Source of the DNA: Panagrolaimus kolymaensis
Lineage: Eukaryota; Nematoda; Chromadorea; Rhabditida; Panagrolaimidae
DNA: 64,000 nucleotides
Assembly: GCA_028622995.1 (NCBI GenBank)
Contig: JAJQJQ010000006.1
Location: forward strand, 2,914,001-2,978,000
Direction: 5' to 3'
This document shows, in pieces, positions 47,812 to 59,090 of the stretch. A model generated the notes under the pieces. It did not search any database. It saw only the letters and a list, made by a program, of their open reading frames with translations, and was not told the DNA's origin. The position numbers were made by a program, and so were the translations under genes. The first letter of the stretch is position 1, and every line of letters begins with the position of its first letter.

Positions 47812-49673
47812 ATGCAAATTTTATCTGCTCCCAAATCCCAAGAGGTAAGAAATTGGTTGTTTTGATGCGCAAAAAAATTTAGGTTCAATATTTTTATTTT
47901 AAAAAATCACTGGGAAAAAAGGCTTATTTAGGAAAAAAAATTTAATTTTGTTTTTGAACGTTTTTGTTCCAAACTGAAAAATGGTTCTCGTAGAAAGAGT
48001 AAATTCGTTTCATATTTATTCCATTTTTAGATTACAGTAACGACAAATGCAATAAATTTTTTATCTATTAAAGCAGCAATTCAAGCGGGTTTATTTATAG
48101 CTGCATTAATAATAATTCTTAAAATTGCTCTCACTCCAAATCATATTCGCACAATAGATGATTTTAGAATATTTATTCAAACCCTTGAAAAACATCCACC
48201 ATGGCGAAGTACTTCAGCAAAAAATTTACCATTAAAAGGTTCAATATTTTGTTGGGTTATGTCAACCCCAAATAATTATAATACTAAAATGTTAGCGGTT
48301 AATAATACATGGTTGCCGGATTGTGATCATGGTGAAATATTTACTTCTCAACCGGTGGATAATTCAATTCCATCCACAGCGGTATTTAGAAATTTTTCTA
48401 ATGAAAGAACCGAATTATTTTGGAAAAGTATTTATGCTTTTAATTATGCTTATAAACAAATTTCTTCTGATTTTGATTGGTATTTAAAAGTTAGTTTATT
48501 TACAAAAAAGTTTCAAAAATGTATTAATAATAAAGAAAAAATTTTGATCCTAAAAGTCATCCAAAAAATTTATGTTTCTTTGAAAGTTATGAAAAATTTT
48601 AAAGGTTTTTTTGTGTGTCGAAAATTAACTTCCACAGAAAAAATATTTGGCTTGGATTATTAAACTCCAAAGATTTACACCTTCTTCTTTTTTTTTCAAA
48701 TCTCACGAAAATAACATTTTTTGAAATATCTTCTTCCGAAACCTTACCAAACTAAAAATATATATTTAATCTCTTTATTTTTATAATAAATAACAACTTT
48801 AAAAAACTAATAATAAAATAAAGAATTAATCCCAACTAAATTTAATAATATTTTTTTTTCAAAGAAAAATAAACCTTTATTTTTTGGATCAAAGTTTAAT
48901 AATGAAACCAAAGAGTTTAAAAATTATTCTTGAACTTTTATTTCGTAAAAAAATGCATGCATTCCATTGATTTATTTATTTACGTTTTCTTTTTCTTCTA
49001 AAAAATTATTAATGGCACCTGTTTCTCTTTTTTTTGGAGGAAAAAGGTTTTTTCTTTCTATAAATGCATGAATTTTTAAGCGTAGGCAGAAAAAAAGAAG
49101 AAAGAGTATAAAGTTGCAAAAAATAAAAGAAAAATTAATTTTGTATTTTCTCATGTTTTTATGTTTTTAAACTTTCTCCCTCAAAATAAAAATAAAAAAT
49201 GAAACATAAGTGTTGTTGGAAAACTATGGGAAAATACTTGGAAGAAAACACAAAATGGGAATGAAATTTAATAATAAAAACCTAAAATTAAATTAGGTAA
49301 AACAAAAATTTAAATTTAAAGGGCTTTGATTAATGGTAACAAGATTTATGATTTCAAAAGGAAAACAAACTTTTTATTTCTTGAATCAAACGAAAAAATT
49401 AAATCAATTAACTAAAGTAATTTTTTGAATCAAAGTTTTTAAACAAAACATTCGATAGCCTTTTAAAACTTTTTTGTCAACCAGACTCTCACAACAAAAT
49501 TTCATACACATCCAAAAAAGGTTTAAAGCTCCAAACTCAAATCTAAATTATTATTTTTTCAGGCTGATGATGATTCTTATGTCTTTCTGGATAATCTTCG
49601 ACATTATCTTGCACGTGCTTACCAATATCAACACCGAAGTTGGATGGACATAGTAACAAAAAGCTTGAAATAA
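47812..49673 (+). CDS. core-1 beta-1,3-galactosyltransferase-like protein, truncated
   Basis: Exons 47812-47844, 48031-48489 and 49563-49673; 200 residues. A short cytosolic tail and a membrane anchor (AAIQAGLFIAALIIILKIAL) are followed by the family's first half: GSIFCWVMSTP, LAVNNTWLPDC, FWKSIYAFNYAYKQ, and the metal-binding DxD region DWYLKADDDSYVFLDNLR. C1GalT enzymes are usually about 360-390 residues. Here a stop comes 29 residues after the DDD and no further plus-strand exon follows, because the next gene starts on the minus strand 70 bp later. The acceptor half of the catalytic domain is missing. It is either a truncated pseudogene or a shortened paralogue without activity. Exon 1 (11 codons) is the least certain part. 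Confidence 0.75.
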
Positions 49674-49743
49674 ATTTTTGTGGCTTTGTAACAAAGTGCT
49701 TGGCACCGATGAAATATACATACATGTAAATAATATTATTTTT

Positions 49744-51038
49744 TTAACATTCAACATCAACTTTAAGTTTATTACTAACTGGAATGGGTACCGAATGGCC
49801 TGGAACAATCCAATCTGATTCACAAATAACTTTTCGCCTTGATTCAAATAATTGTATCATATCTGAAGTAAATGTTTGATCCACGCGATTAAGATTATCA
49901 TCTTGAATAAATAATGATCCTCCTATTGCTACAGTTCCCATGCCTGGAACATTTCTTGCTAATACGGTTATTGAATCTTCTGTGGGACCAGGAGTTTGAA
50001 TAAGTAAAGTATTTGGTGAACAAAGCTTAACGATGTTTGAAATTTTTAATGGTGAAGAAGTAATTTTAGTTCCTCGAGTAATTAAAGAGCCAAGAATGAG
50101 AGCATCAGAATTGAAGAGATTAATATTTCCAATATATTGAGGTTGAGTGGATGTAATAACGGTGTAATTAAAAACTTGTCCAAAGAAACCTTTGGATTGT
50201 AAAGCTGATTTGAGTTCATTCCGTTGCATTGAAAGACCTGTATTTATAATAATGGAACATCTTCCATCTTGCAAATGTACCACGGTGGATGGAGCTGAAT
50301 AAGTTGCTTTAAACCCAAGCGATGGAATAAAATGTCCTGTTGAAAGCAAAGATAAAATTGGACCATTTTCACTCACATAACCACCACCTCCTTTACTTTT
50401 TAATGGTTTGATTGGACTCACACGAATTCGATTTTTTATTCCATTCATTGCTTCAGGCATGAATGGCAAAGGTTTCTCTCGATTTATTACGATCTTTTTT
50501 GGTGGGGATTTTGTTGTTTTTGATAATGATAACCTTGGCTTTACTAATTTTTCGGGTGCTTTTGTTTGAACTTCTTCAAAGATTGGATCATCTTGAATTG
50601 GTTGTTCTGATGATGGAGAAGGATAATAACCTTGATGATTATGAAGTTGAGCAAATTTATTTAAGTCTAAATGTAATGCTTGCCAAACAAGGGAATTGGT
50701 TGGAGAATTTCCTGTTAGTAATTCAAAAAGTAAATTTGGTGATCCACAACATACATGACCACGAGTTGGATCAGGTTGACAGTGGGCATCTCCACCACCA
50801 GCAAGATCACGGCATGGATCTGGTTGACTCTATAAACAGCAAAAAAGTTTAGCAAACAAGGTTTGTTTTAATTATTTCCATCTGATTAAAAATCATAAAA
50901 CTAACTAACCCCAACTACTGGCGTACAATACATAAGTTCGAGTGATTGTTTATAACGTAATTGAGTTAAACCTTTTTCGCAACTAAAGCATTGCCCAATT
51001 AAAATGAGTAAAAGGAAATAACGCCTAAATTCGAACAT
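49744..51038 (-). CDS. MBLAC1/SWIP-10-like metallo-beta-lactamase-fold protein lacking metal ligands
   Basis: Exons 51038-50910 and 50829-49744; 404 residues. A signal peptide (to about residue 20) is followed by a Cys-rich part and a Pro/Ser-rich linker, then an MBL-fold domain: STVVHLQDGRCSIIINTGLS, YIGNINLF, LIQTPGPTEDS, GTVAIGGSLF, SDWIVPGHSVPI. The order matches MBLAC1. The HxHxDH metal motif, expected just before the IGN, is replaced by STQPQY, and the TPGH histidine by TPGP; only the late PGH survives. The fold is therefore probably a pseudo-enzyme. C. elegans swip-10 is the known nematode member of this group. Orthology is inferred from motif order. Confidence 0.82.
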
Positions 51039-53086
51039 TTCCGGTTTCTAAAATGACAAATTTTAAAATAACAAAACACAGAAGCAATATTTCTTTAAAA
51101 AACGTGGGTTTTTAAATAAAAATATAAACAAAAATGATGTGAAATTTTTTAAATACGTTTCAGTTTCAGCGTTAGAAAAAAAACGGATTGGAAATTCAAT
51201 CTGCGTGTGAAATTTAAATATTGAAGGTGAAATATAAAAAAAAGTAAATAATTCAAATAAGTCCTTTATAAAGTAGTCATTGTTTCATTGTTGGTCAAAG
51301 AAAAAAAACCCGAGTAAAAGACGAGAATGGATAGAGACTAACTAAACAAGCAAGTGCTCAAACCAAAAGAAAAGAGGTTCGTTCTCAAAAAAGTCATCCA
51401 ACAAGAGTTTGGTTTTTATGAAAATGATATTAAGTTCGTGAAAGATTTTTTCTTCTTCAAAAAATGAAAGGTTTTTGACTTTTTTATGGATTCAAAAAAA
51501 ACTAAATTGAAGAAGCTGATTCATATGATCGAAATATCGCGAGCCATATCCTGAGCTCACAATTTAAAAATTTACTAAACCTGAATCATCATTTTTTTGA
51601 ACTAAAATTTTAAAAAGATCTCATTTCCGTTTTATTCTGCTGCCAAATTTGAAGATAAAACAAAACTATTTTAAATAGGTGGTTTTATGTTTTGGTAAAT
51701 AATAAGCAAACAATAAATTTCAATTTCTTGAGAAGGAGAAAAAAGAACAGATGAAATTATGGAAACGAATGTTCACACTCACTTAATTAAACAATAGTAT
51801 CCTATTACTTTCTCTCCTCCTATCATCATCTTCATCACCAAGATTTAATATTTTTTCTTTGACGCAAATTGCAAGACAACAAAAAAAGTGTACATAGAAA
51901 TGAAAGATGATAGGTTTGCCGTCTAAAAAAAGATTATGAAAATTAAAATTTTGCAACAGTTGCAAAAAAAAGAAAGAGAAAATTGAAGCTTTTTCATTTT
52001 TGAACTTTTGTCTGTGCCGTCGCGCAAAGTTAAAGCAACTATTAAAGAAAATTTTGAACTTTCCAGACAAAAAGTGTGGGTTAGTTTTCAGAGATCAAAA
52101 ACGTTAACTTTGTCATTCTTTCATCGACGCAGAAAAGGCTTTTTAGTTACCAAGAGAAGCTTCTCAATCTCCTTAAAATTTAGGGAAGATAATCAAAATT
52201 TAAAACTCAAATTTAAAAAAATTTAAACATCAAATGACCGATATTATAATAATAGCTATCGAATTGAGACCATTACATTCAATAAAAAATGAAAGAGAGA
52301 AAGGAGAAAAACTTGATACAAAGAAGAAAAAAACAAGTTTAAAAAAAGTTGAAAAAACCTTTTAAAATCTCATGTTTACTCAATGGATTATCGCCATGTC
52401 ATGTCCCTTTCAACCCTAAAACGATGATCGTACAAAAAAATGGGTATCAAACTTTTAATTCCTTTCCTTTTTTTTTCAAATCCATTAAAAATGGAAGTAT
52501 TAGTGAGAAATAAAGAAAGTTAATAGCAACAAGAGATTCACTATGAAAAGTTTTTTGTTACAAAAACGCAATAGTCTCACATTTAATCAAAGCTAAATTT
52601 TTATTGTTTATTTTAAGTTTTTGAAAAGATTACATATGTATTTGAGAAAGAAAAAATACCAGATTTATTTTTTTCCAATCATCATCATCTCAATTTACTT
52701 TTCTTTTTTCGGTTACTGAAATCCTTTTACACGTTATCCTTCCGATTTTCTAGCTTAAACTCTTTTAAGCTTTTAAAACTTTTGTAAAAAAAGAAAAGAA
52801 AGTTTTTATTTTCTGTAAAATACGCGGAAGAACCAGCTCTCTCTACCTCTCATAGCTTTTTTCATCTCTGTCCGAAAACCAAAAAATAGAGTGTGTAATT
52901 TGATTCTTTCATTTTTAATGCGGTTTGAGGAGTACAAAAACGCTATGAAAGAAAATTGTAAAAATGAAGTTTTGTTGTTCATCAATAAATACTTTTTTCT
53001 TTCCAATGTGTCTATTTATAAGGTGGGTGTATATGAATGTATTATAAATTATTATGCAACAAAACATTGATTGAAAAAAATTAAGC
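51039..53086. other. long intergenic region
   Basis: About 2 kb, AT-rich, with no supported gene. Confidence 0.5.
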
Positions 53087-53164
53087 TGACGAGAGTGGGA
53101 TTCGAATTTCGAATCCATGCCCTGAACAGATTGGTGCCTTAGAACCACACTCGACCATCTCGCC
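53087..53164 (-). tRNA. tRNA-Leu-like sequence, probably a degenerate or pseudo-tRNA
   Basis: On the minus strand the acceptor arms GGCGAGA and TCTCGTC pair in full (one G-U) with discriminator A. The T loop TTCGAAT and 3' T-stem CCCAC are those of tRNA-Leu/Ser. The D region (TGGTCGAGTG...TTCTAAGGC) is also of the Leu type, and TTCAGG would place anticodon CAG. The 5' T-stem half is wrong (CGAAA instead of GTGGG) and the anticodon stem pairs poorly. The total is 78 nt against about 83 for a type II tRNA. Probably not functional. Confidence 0.5.
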
Positions 53165-53774
53165 TGAAATCAACTAACATTTTATCAATGGAAAGTTTTG
53201 ATTGAAATCAACGACAATTTGAAGAAAAAATGTCAATAAAAAATGCATATGCCTTTGTTCTCATAATGTATTATATATTTTTTTAATAATATCGATGATT
53301 GACAATGAGTGTAGTAATGCAATAAAAAATATTTGTATCAATAAAGTCAAGTCATACAGAATGCTCGAGACATTTTTTTCATTGAAGCAAAAATGTTAAA
53401 AATTAAATTCAAAAAAACTAAAATTTCTAAATTATTTCTAAATTTTCTTCAACCTCTGTGACATAATCTCATTGGTGTAATTTATTTATGTGTGACCTTA
53501 ATATTATTGCATCAACTTCTTTCTTTTGATCATCATTATTAGGTGGTGTGTCTTTTTGCGTCGTTCGCATCCATCGCATCCATTTTTTTTCAGGTATGTG
53601 CAACGGAAACATAAAAAATTGGGTCAAAAACGGTTTCTCTCCGATCACCTACTTATTGTTTTTCCATTTTTTTTTTTGAAGAAATCCGAAATCATTTAGT
53701 CTTTATTTAAAGAAAAGGAAAGAAAGGTGAGAGCGATTCAGGTTAATTTTCTGTTAAAAAAATTAAAACAGAAA
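53165..53774. other. upstream region of the collagen gene
   Basis: No gene seen. An AAAACAG acceptor-like site lies directly before the start codon. Confidence 0.5.
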
Positions 53775-55033
53775 ATGCAAAGTCCTGAAATGCCACCCGG
53801 TAGCGGGTACGGCAGCCATCGAAAATCCTTAAAGCCCATAGCTTTTTGTGCCATTGCATTTACGGTTGTTTCTGTGATTGCTTGTGTAATTACTTTACCA
53901 ATTGTATATCATCATGTTCAAAAAGTTCAATCACTTATGGAAGAAGAAGTTGATTATTGTAAAGTGAGTTTCATATTTGTTGTTTTTGTAATTTCAAAGA
54001 TAAACATTTATTTATAGTCTCGTTCAAGAGATATGTGGAAAGAAATGGTTCAACTTCAAGCTGCTACAGGCTTCCCTGAAATGTTATCCAATCGCACAAA
54101 ACGTCAAGCCTTTGAAGGATATAACGCTGACCCAGTCGGCTCATCTCCAGGCCTCAACCAAGCTGGCCCACCAGGAAGTTGTTGCACATGTCAACGTGGT
54201 CCACCAGGTCCACCTGGACCTCCTGGAAGAGATGGCAGACCTGGTGCTCCTGGAAGACCAGGAAATCCTGGACCTCCTGGTAGAGAAGGCGTTCTTTTAC
54301 CTGGGCCACCACCTAAACCACCGTAAGCATAAATAATAACTTTAACACTCATTATCACAGCCATGATTTTTAGATGCCAAAAATGTCCACCAGGTCCACC
54401 TGGGCCAGCTGGTCCTCCTGGACCAAAAGGTTTACCTGGACCTCAAGGTGATGCTGGACGACCTGGCAAAGATGGCACTCCTGGAATTCCTGGACCACCA
54501 GGTCCTGTTGGTCCACAAGGTAAGAGATTAATCGATTTTTAAAAGACACGATTAATCTTCAATATTTCAGGTCCTCCCGGCGAATCTGGTGATAAAGGAC
54601 CTCCTGGACCTCCCGGCGAATTAATTAATTCCGCTCCTCCAGGACCTCCTGGTCCACCTGGTGCTCCTGGTCCACAAGGTAAGATTCAACACTTTTTCTA
54701 AAAATCTTTCTTTAACTTTCATATTTTTTAGGTCCACCTGGTCCTCCAGGAAAAGATGGATTACCCGGAAGACCTGGACCAATCGGTAGGATTCAATATA
54801 TTTTTAAAAGGCTTTATTTTACTTTCCTTTTTAGGACCTCCCGGTGATGCAGGCGAGAAAGGCTCAGATGGGCTACCAGGACCTCATGGTAAGATTCAAC
54901 ATTTAAAAAAATAATCTTTATTTAACTTTTCTTTTTAGGTCCACCAGGCCCTCGTGGATCTCCAGGAAATCCAGGATCATGTGACCATTGCGAACAAGCA
55001 AGAACAGGATCAGGTTATCAAAAGAGAAAATAA
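53775..55033 (+). CDS. cuticle collagen
   Basis: Seven exons: 53775-53963, 54018-54322, 54374-54519, 54571-54678, 54732-54785, 54835-54888, 54939-55033; 316 residues. The N-terminal part has a type II membrane span ([19 protein letters not shown]), as in nematode cuticle collagens, then the subtilisin-like site NRTKR. Cys pairs flank the triple-helix blocks: CCTC before the first, CQKC between, CDHC at the end. Gly-X-Y blocks make up the rest. Cuticle collagens are cleaved at the RxxR/RxKR site, trimerise and are cross-linked into the cuticle. Six introns is many for this class, and exons 5 and 6 are each exactly 54 nt (six Gly-X-Y triplets). The start was chosen at ATG 53775; an upstream GTG was rejected. 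Confidence 0.94.
54640..54945 (+). repeat. tandem exon-intron unit duplications in the collagen gene
   Basis: Three successive introns begin GTAAGATTCAAC, GTAGGATTCAAT and GTAAGATTCAAC and end in similar pyrimidine tracts. The exons between them are 54 and 54 nt, and the exon before is 108 nt (2 x 54). The unit of exon plus intron is about 103 nt. Confidence 0.75.
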
Positions 55034-55305
55034 AATTTGTTATCGAATAATAATAATAATAATTTTGCACCTTTGTATATCTTTGGATAAATTAAATGAA
55101 GAAAAAAACATTTCATGTAGCTAGAGTTATTCTTGTAATAAATTTGTAATGGAGCAAAATTTTTAATAATACAAAAGCGGTGAAAAAAAAGCAAGAAATC
55201 AAAGAAAATGCATACAAAAAGCTTTATTAATCACCGTAACTAAAACAATATAAAAAACTTTAACAACGTCATAATATTTATGCTTAACAGTTTTAAAAAT
55301 GAAAA

Positions 55306-56477
55306 CTAAATCACAGGATTAAATACAAAGTTGATATTGCCAAGAGAGTCGATTTCTTTCTTTGATGCATGTTCCATTTTCCACCAAAAGTTATTGATTT
55401 TTTCTGCTAGAATCTTGTAATATTCCTAAAATGAATTAGATTTTGATTACACTACATTCAAGTAAAAAAAGCACCAACAGTGATTTCATTTTCATGAATA
55501 ATAACAGCTTCAGCAGGTCTACCATCTTCATATGCAAGCACAACAGCACCTTGCTTTATCTAAAACACTAATTTTTAAACATCGAAGTAAAGAGAATAAA
55601 ATTTTACACGAGGCATATAAGAGTAATTAGGATCAGTATTGACAGCAACGATATAAGATACAACTTGAAGAGGAACACCATAAAGTCGTTTAAGATCATT
55701 AACACCTTGATGCTTATATGAAGCAGTACTAACCGTTTTCCAATCAACAAGAGTTGGCTCACCTCTGTAAAAAAAACATGATTATTGATTATTTTTAGTT
55801 CCATAATCACTCACCCAAGTTCAACTATAGCATCAAACCGTCCTTGGTAACAATAATGATTATTTGTCGTTGCCTTTTCAATTGCCATCCATTCTCTATT
55901 AGGTATTTCTTTTAATAATGGAATAATTCCTTCAATATAGCCACGATTTTCTTCCAAAGCTTTATCCTAAAAGTTTAGTCATTAACCAAAGAATATTCAA
56001 AAAAGCACATACTTCAACAGCATCTTTGCATGATTGATCACTCAGCTCTCCATTTTTCTTCAATTCATCTAATAAATTTTTGATGGTGCTATGAAAATTT
56101 GTTCCTGATGCAGCTCTTGTACCCATATATTTTCTGAATTCTGGATAACCCTTTTCTTGAACTTGTCGTTTTTGCCATTCATATAATTTTGTTTGATCTG
56201 GTTCTGTTGCATTCATTAAAGCTGATACGGAAGGATATCTCCCAGTAAGTTCCAAATTTGGTCCTTTGCGTTGAGTCTAAAATTCATCATAGTTAAAACA
56301 TAACCAACAAAAAGAAAATCTTCTAACCGTTGAAAAATTAGCAGCGAATTCCATTTTTGCTTCATCATCAAACTTTGCTGGATCAATTGGCTTCAAATGT
56401 GGCGGAAGACTTGCTGTTATGTTTTTGACAATTGTTGGCATAAGCGATGTACCATAGCGAAAACTTCGTAATGACAT
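55306..56477 (-). CDS. MGME1-like mitochondrial PD-(D/E)XK exonuclease
   Basis: Six exons (minus): 56477-56328, 56276-56013, 55966-55815, 55764-55608, 55559-55479, 55425-55306; 307 residues. The nuclease core is GRFDAIVELGGEPTLVDWKT with metal ligands Asp183, Asp196 and catalytic Lys198 (D-x-K), followed by PLQVVSYIVAVNTDPNY and VLAYEDGRPAE, all characteristic of MGME1. TGRYPSVSALMNAT and RAASGTNFHSTIKNLL upstream are conserved too. MGME1 trims single-stranded flaps during mitochondrial DNA replication. The N-terminus is Arg/Ser-rich without acidic residues, which fits a mitochondrial targeting sequence. The donor of exon 5 (ACT|GTTGGT) is weak but needed for frame. A 5' UTR exon is possible upstream. 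Confidence 0.9.
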
Positions 56478-56867
56478 TGCACCTGAAAAATAGCTTCAAT
56501 GAATTAATAAAAGAAAGACTAAAAAAACTCACTTTTCAAGGATATGATGAAAATCGTAACAAATACTGTAAACTTTATTCACAAAAAATATTTTACAAAC
56601 ATTGAAACTCTAACATCTTGATCAATGGCTTTGTGTTCATTTTGAAAGCGCGCGATCACCAATTTTGATTTTTTTGTGTAAACCATTTTGTCGGCTTTGC
56701 TGCTCTCAATGATTGTTTTTCAAGATTAGCAACATTTTTATATTGATTTTTTGTGTATAAACAATTTCTCCATAAAGAAATCTAATTTTGATTAGCTGAT
56801 AATCATTTTGTAACGATCGAAAGTCTCCCTTTCAATTAACCCCAACGAAAGCAAATAATTTTTAATC
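56478..56867. other. divergent promoter region, MGME1-like and TACC genes
   Basis: 390 bp between two divergent starts. A TTTTTCAG acceptor at about 56482-56489 precedes the MGME1-like ATG. Confidence 0.5.
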
Positions 56868-58318
56868 ATGAATCGAACTTTCACCAAAGATGACGGAATT
56901 CCTGGGTACATTATTATTTTTTATGGTCCTTTAAATATGATAAAATTTTAGCTTCGATGAACACGACTCTGGAAATTACGAAGGTGAGGTTGGAAATATG
57001 AATTCTTCCAATGAAGGCAATGATTCTCTCAATGAAGAATTTGAAAATATTGAAGCTGGCATAAGAGAAAATAGAGACCTCCCTGATTTGATTGAATCTG
57101 ATAATATTCCCTTTGATCCAGTTCATACTACTGCTGAAGTTTGTCAAGAAATTCTCAAAGTGTATGTCGTGGTTTTTATTTCCAATATCAATAATATTTT
57201 TTTTTCTTTTAGTGATGACAATGAAGCAGTCATCAATAATGCCCAGCTTGTTAACGAGCTAACAAATGCAACCCAAGCATTAAATTTAACTCAAACAATA
57301 AATGAACCATTAATTCGAGCTGAAGATGTTCAACCGAAAGAAGACACCATCGAACAAACTTTGGATTCAGTCAAATTACCAAATTCAATGGAAATTTCTG
57401 AAACTACTAGTTCTTCTTCTGGATCTTTTGATAATGATGGCAATAAAAAAGAACGTCGACGTACCTACCATGTTCGACATAATACTGTTAATGTACCTGC
57501 CTATGAAACCATTATAGCAAAGGAAGTTGCAAGTGTTCTTAATGAACTTGCTGATACTCCACCTGAAGGCTTGATGGCAGCACTTCAGCTACGTTTAGCT
57601 TCTTTTGTTTTCGAAAAAGAAAAGGAATGCAAATCAGAACATGAAAGAGTGTGTTTGAGCTTTTCGTTGCTTTGTTATTATTTTTCTCTAATCTTTCAGT
57701 CATTGTCGAAAGCCAAAGCCTTGTATGAAATGAAACAAACATTCATTAATTCTGCAGCTGCTGCTACTACCGCTGTAAAAGCTCCCAGTCGACCACCTTC
57801 CCCTGATATCGATGTTGAACGGCTTATTCGTGAACGAGATCAATATCGTGAACATGCATCAGCTTCAATGAGAAGCTTGCGGGAAATATGTCGGCAGCAA
57901 GAAATGCTTATGGATAAAGAAAAATCACATTTGGAACATATTCACCATATTCAAAATGAAATGGATGAAGCTAAAAACACGATTAACGAACTTCATGTTC
58001 GTTATAATGCTTTAATTGCTGACGCTGAAGAAGAACTTTTACAGTAAACATTGTGTTCTTTAAATTCTTTATCTAACTTTATTGAATTATAGAGCTGATG
58101 TTGCTGTGGATAGAATTAGACGGGAATTTGACGATGCAGTTCTTAGCACTCGCTTCAAAGTTCGACAGCAAGAATTGACTCTTCGATCCCTTGAAGGTGA
58201 AGTTCAAAGACTTCAAGATGAAAAAAAAGAACTCTTGGATATTTGTGATGATCTTGTTGCTCGATCTGAAGTCACCCATACTCAAATCCAACCTATCTTT
58301 GATAATGGTGAATTTTAA
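56868..58318 (+). CDS. TACC-domain coiled-coil protein (TAC-1-like)
   Basis: Five exons: 56868-56905, 56952-57161, 57213-57648, 57700-58043, 58093-58318; 417 residues. An acidic, low-complexity N-terminal half (many Glu, Asp, Asn) is followed by a Ser patch and the basic ERRRTYHVRHNTV. From about residue 250 the protein is coiled coil to the end. The end, LQDEKKELLDICDDLVARS, matches the ICD(D/E)L close of the TACC domain. TACC proteins bind XMAP215/ZYG-9-type polymerases and centrosomes to support microtubule growth. Assignment rests on layout and the C-terminal signature. Confidence 0.78.
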
Positions 58319-58603
58319 CAAATGAAAATGATAAATAGTTTACATCGGGTACGGATGCTATGAAATTTCTTAATGGTCTTTATTTATATGTGCTATACTT
58401 TCAATACTAACGTGCAGGAATAATGTTTTGTAAATGTGCCTTTGTTTTGATTCTATAGTAATATGATCTTCATTTGCAATTTATTGCTTTGGCTGATTGC
58501 ATTACAATAGAATGTTTATTTTTAATATTATTATTACAAATTTTTATTTATAATTTTTAACTTGTATTAATAAATTTTTTATATTATCTGTGTATGCATA
58601 ATT

Positions 58604-59090
58604 TTATGTGGTAGTTGTTGTTGGTGGAGGTGGCAGTATATCTTCTTTGCGCTTATTTCGGCAATATGGTATCAACTCTTGAATGATTTTCACTTCTGTT
58701 TCAAGAAGGTATTGTTCTCTAAAACATTTTTTGTTTTTGAATTTGATAAGACTCATTGAGTTTTAACTTTTAACAAATTTTAACTTACTCTGTTAATTCT
58801 TTAAATTTCTTTTTTTCTTTTGCCAAATCATCAATGGTTTCTCGTTCATGCTTCCTTTTAATTTCACGGCATTTTTTAACAGCTGCATTATTTCGACTTC
58901 GTTTATCCTTATATCTCTGATCATAATTTGAAGATGTTGAAGGAGTAGGGGATGCAGTCATTTGAGATTGTAAAAATGAGAATTGATTAAATGCTGATGA
59001 TGAGGCAGTTGCAAAAGCTTGAATAAATGAAGTATGCGGCGGGGTTACTGTAGACGTCGATGTGGGTGTTGTGGTTGAAGATGCATTCAT
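58604..59090 (-). CDS. small bZIP transcription factor, C/EBP-gamma-like
   Basis: Exons 59090-58789 and 58718-58604; 138 residues. A Ser/Thr-rich N-terminus is followed by a basic region at about residues 59-82 (RYKDKRSRNNAAVKKCRE) and a leucine-zipper-like helix continuing across the intron. The NNxAVKK core is the C/EBP type, closest to C/EBP-gamma, which is also short and lacks an activation domain; in C. elegans the comparable gene is cebp-2. Heptad leucines are partly replaced, so the zipper looks short. A TTTTAG acceptor sits directly before the ATG. It is convergent with the TACC gene. Confidence 0.83.

Noticed and set aside
50463..50852. Plus-strand open frame of 129 codons
   Set aside because: Complement of the well-supported second exon of the MBLAC1-like gene.
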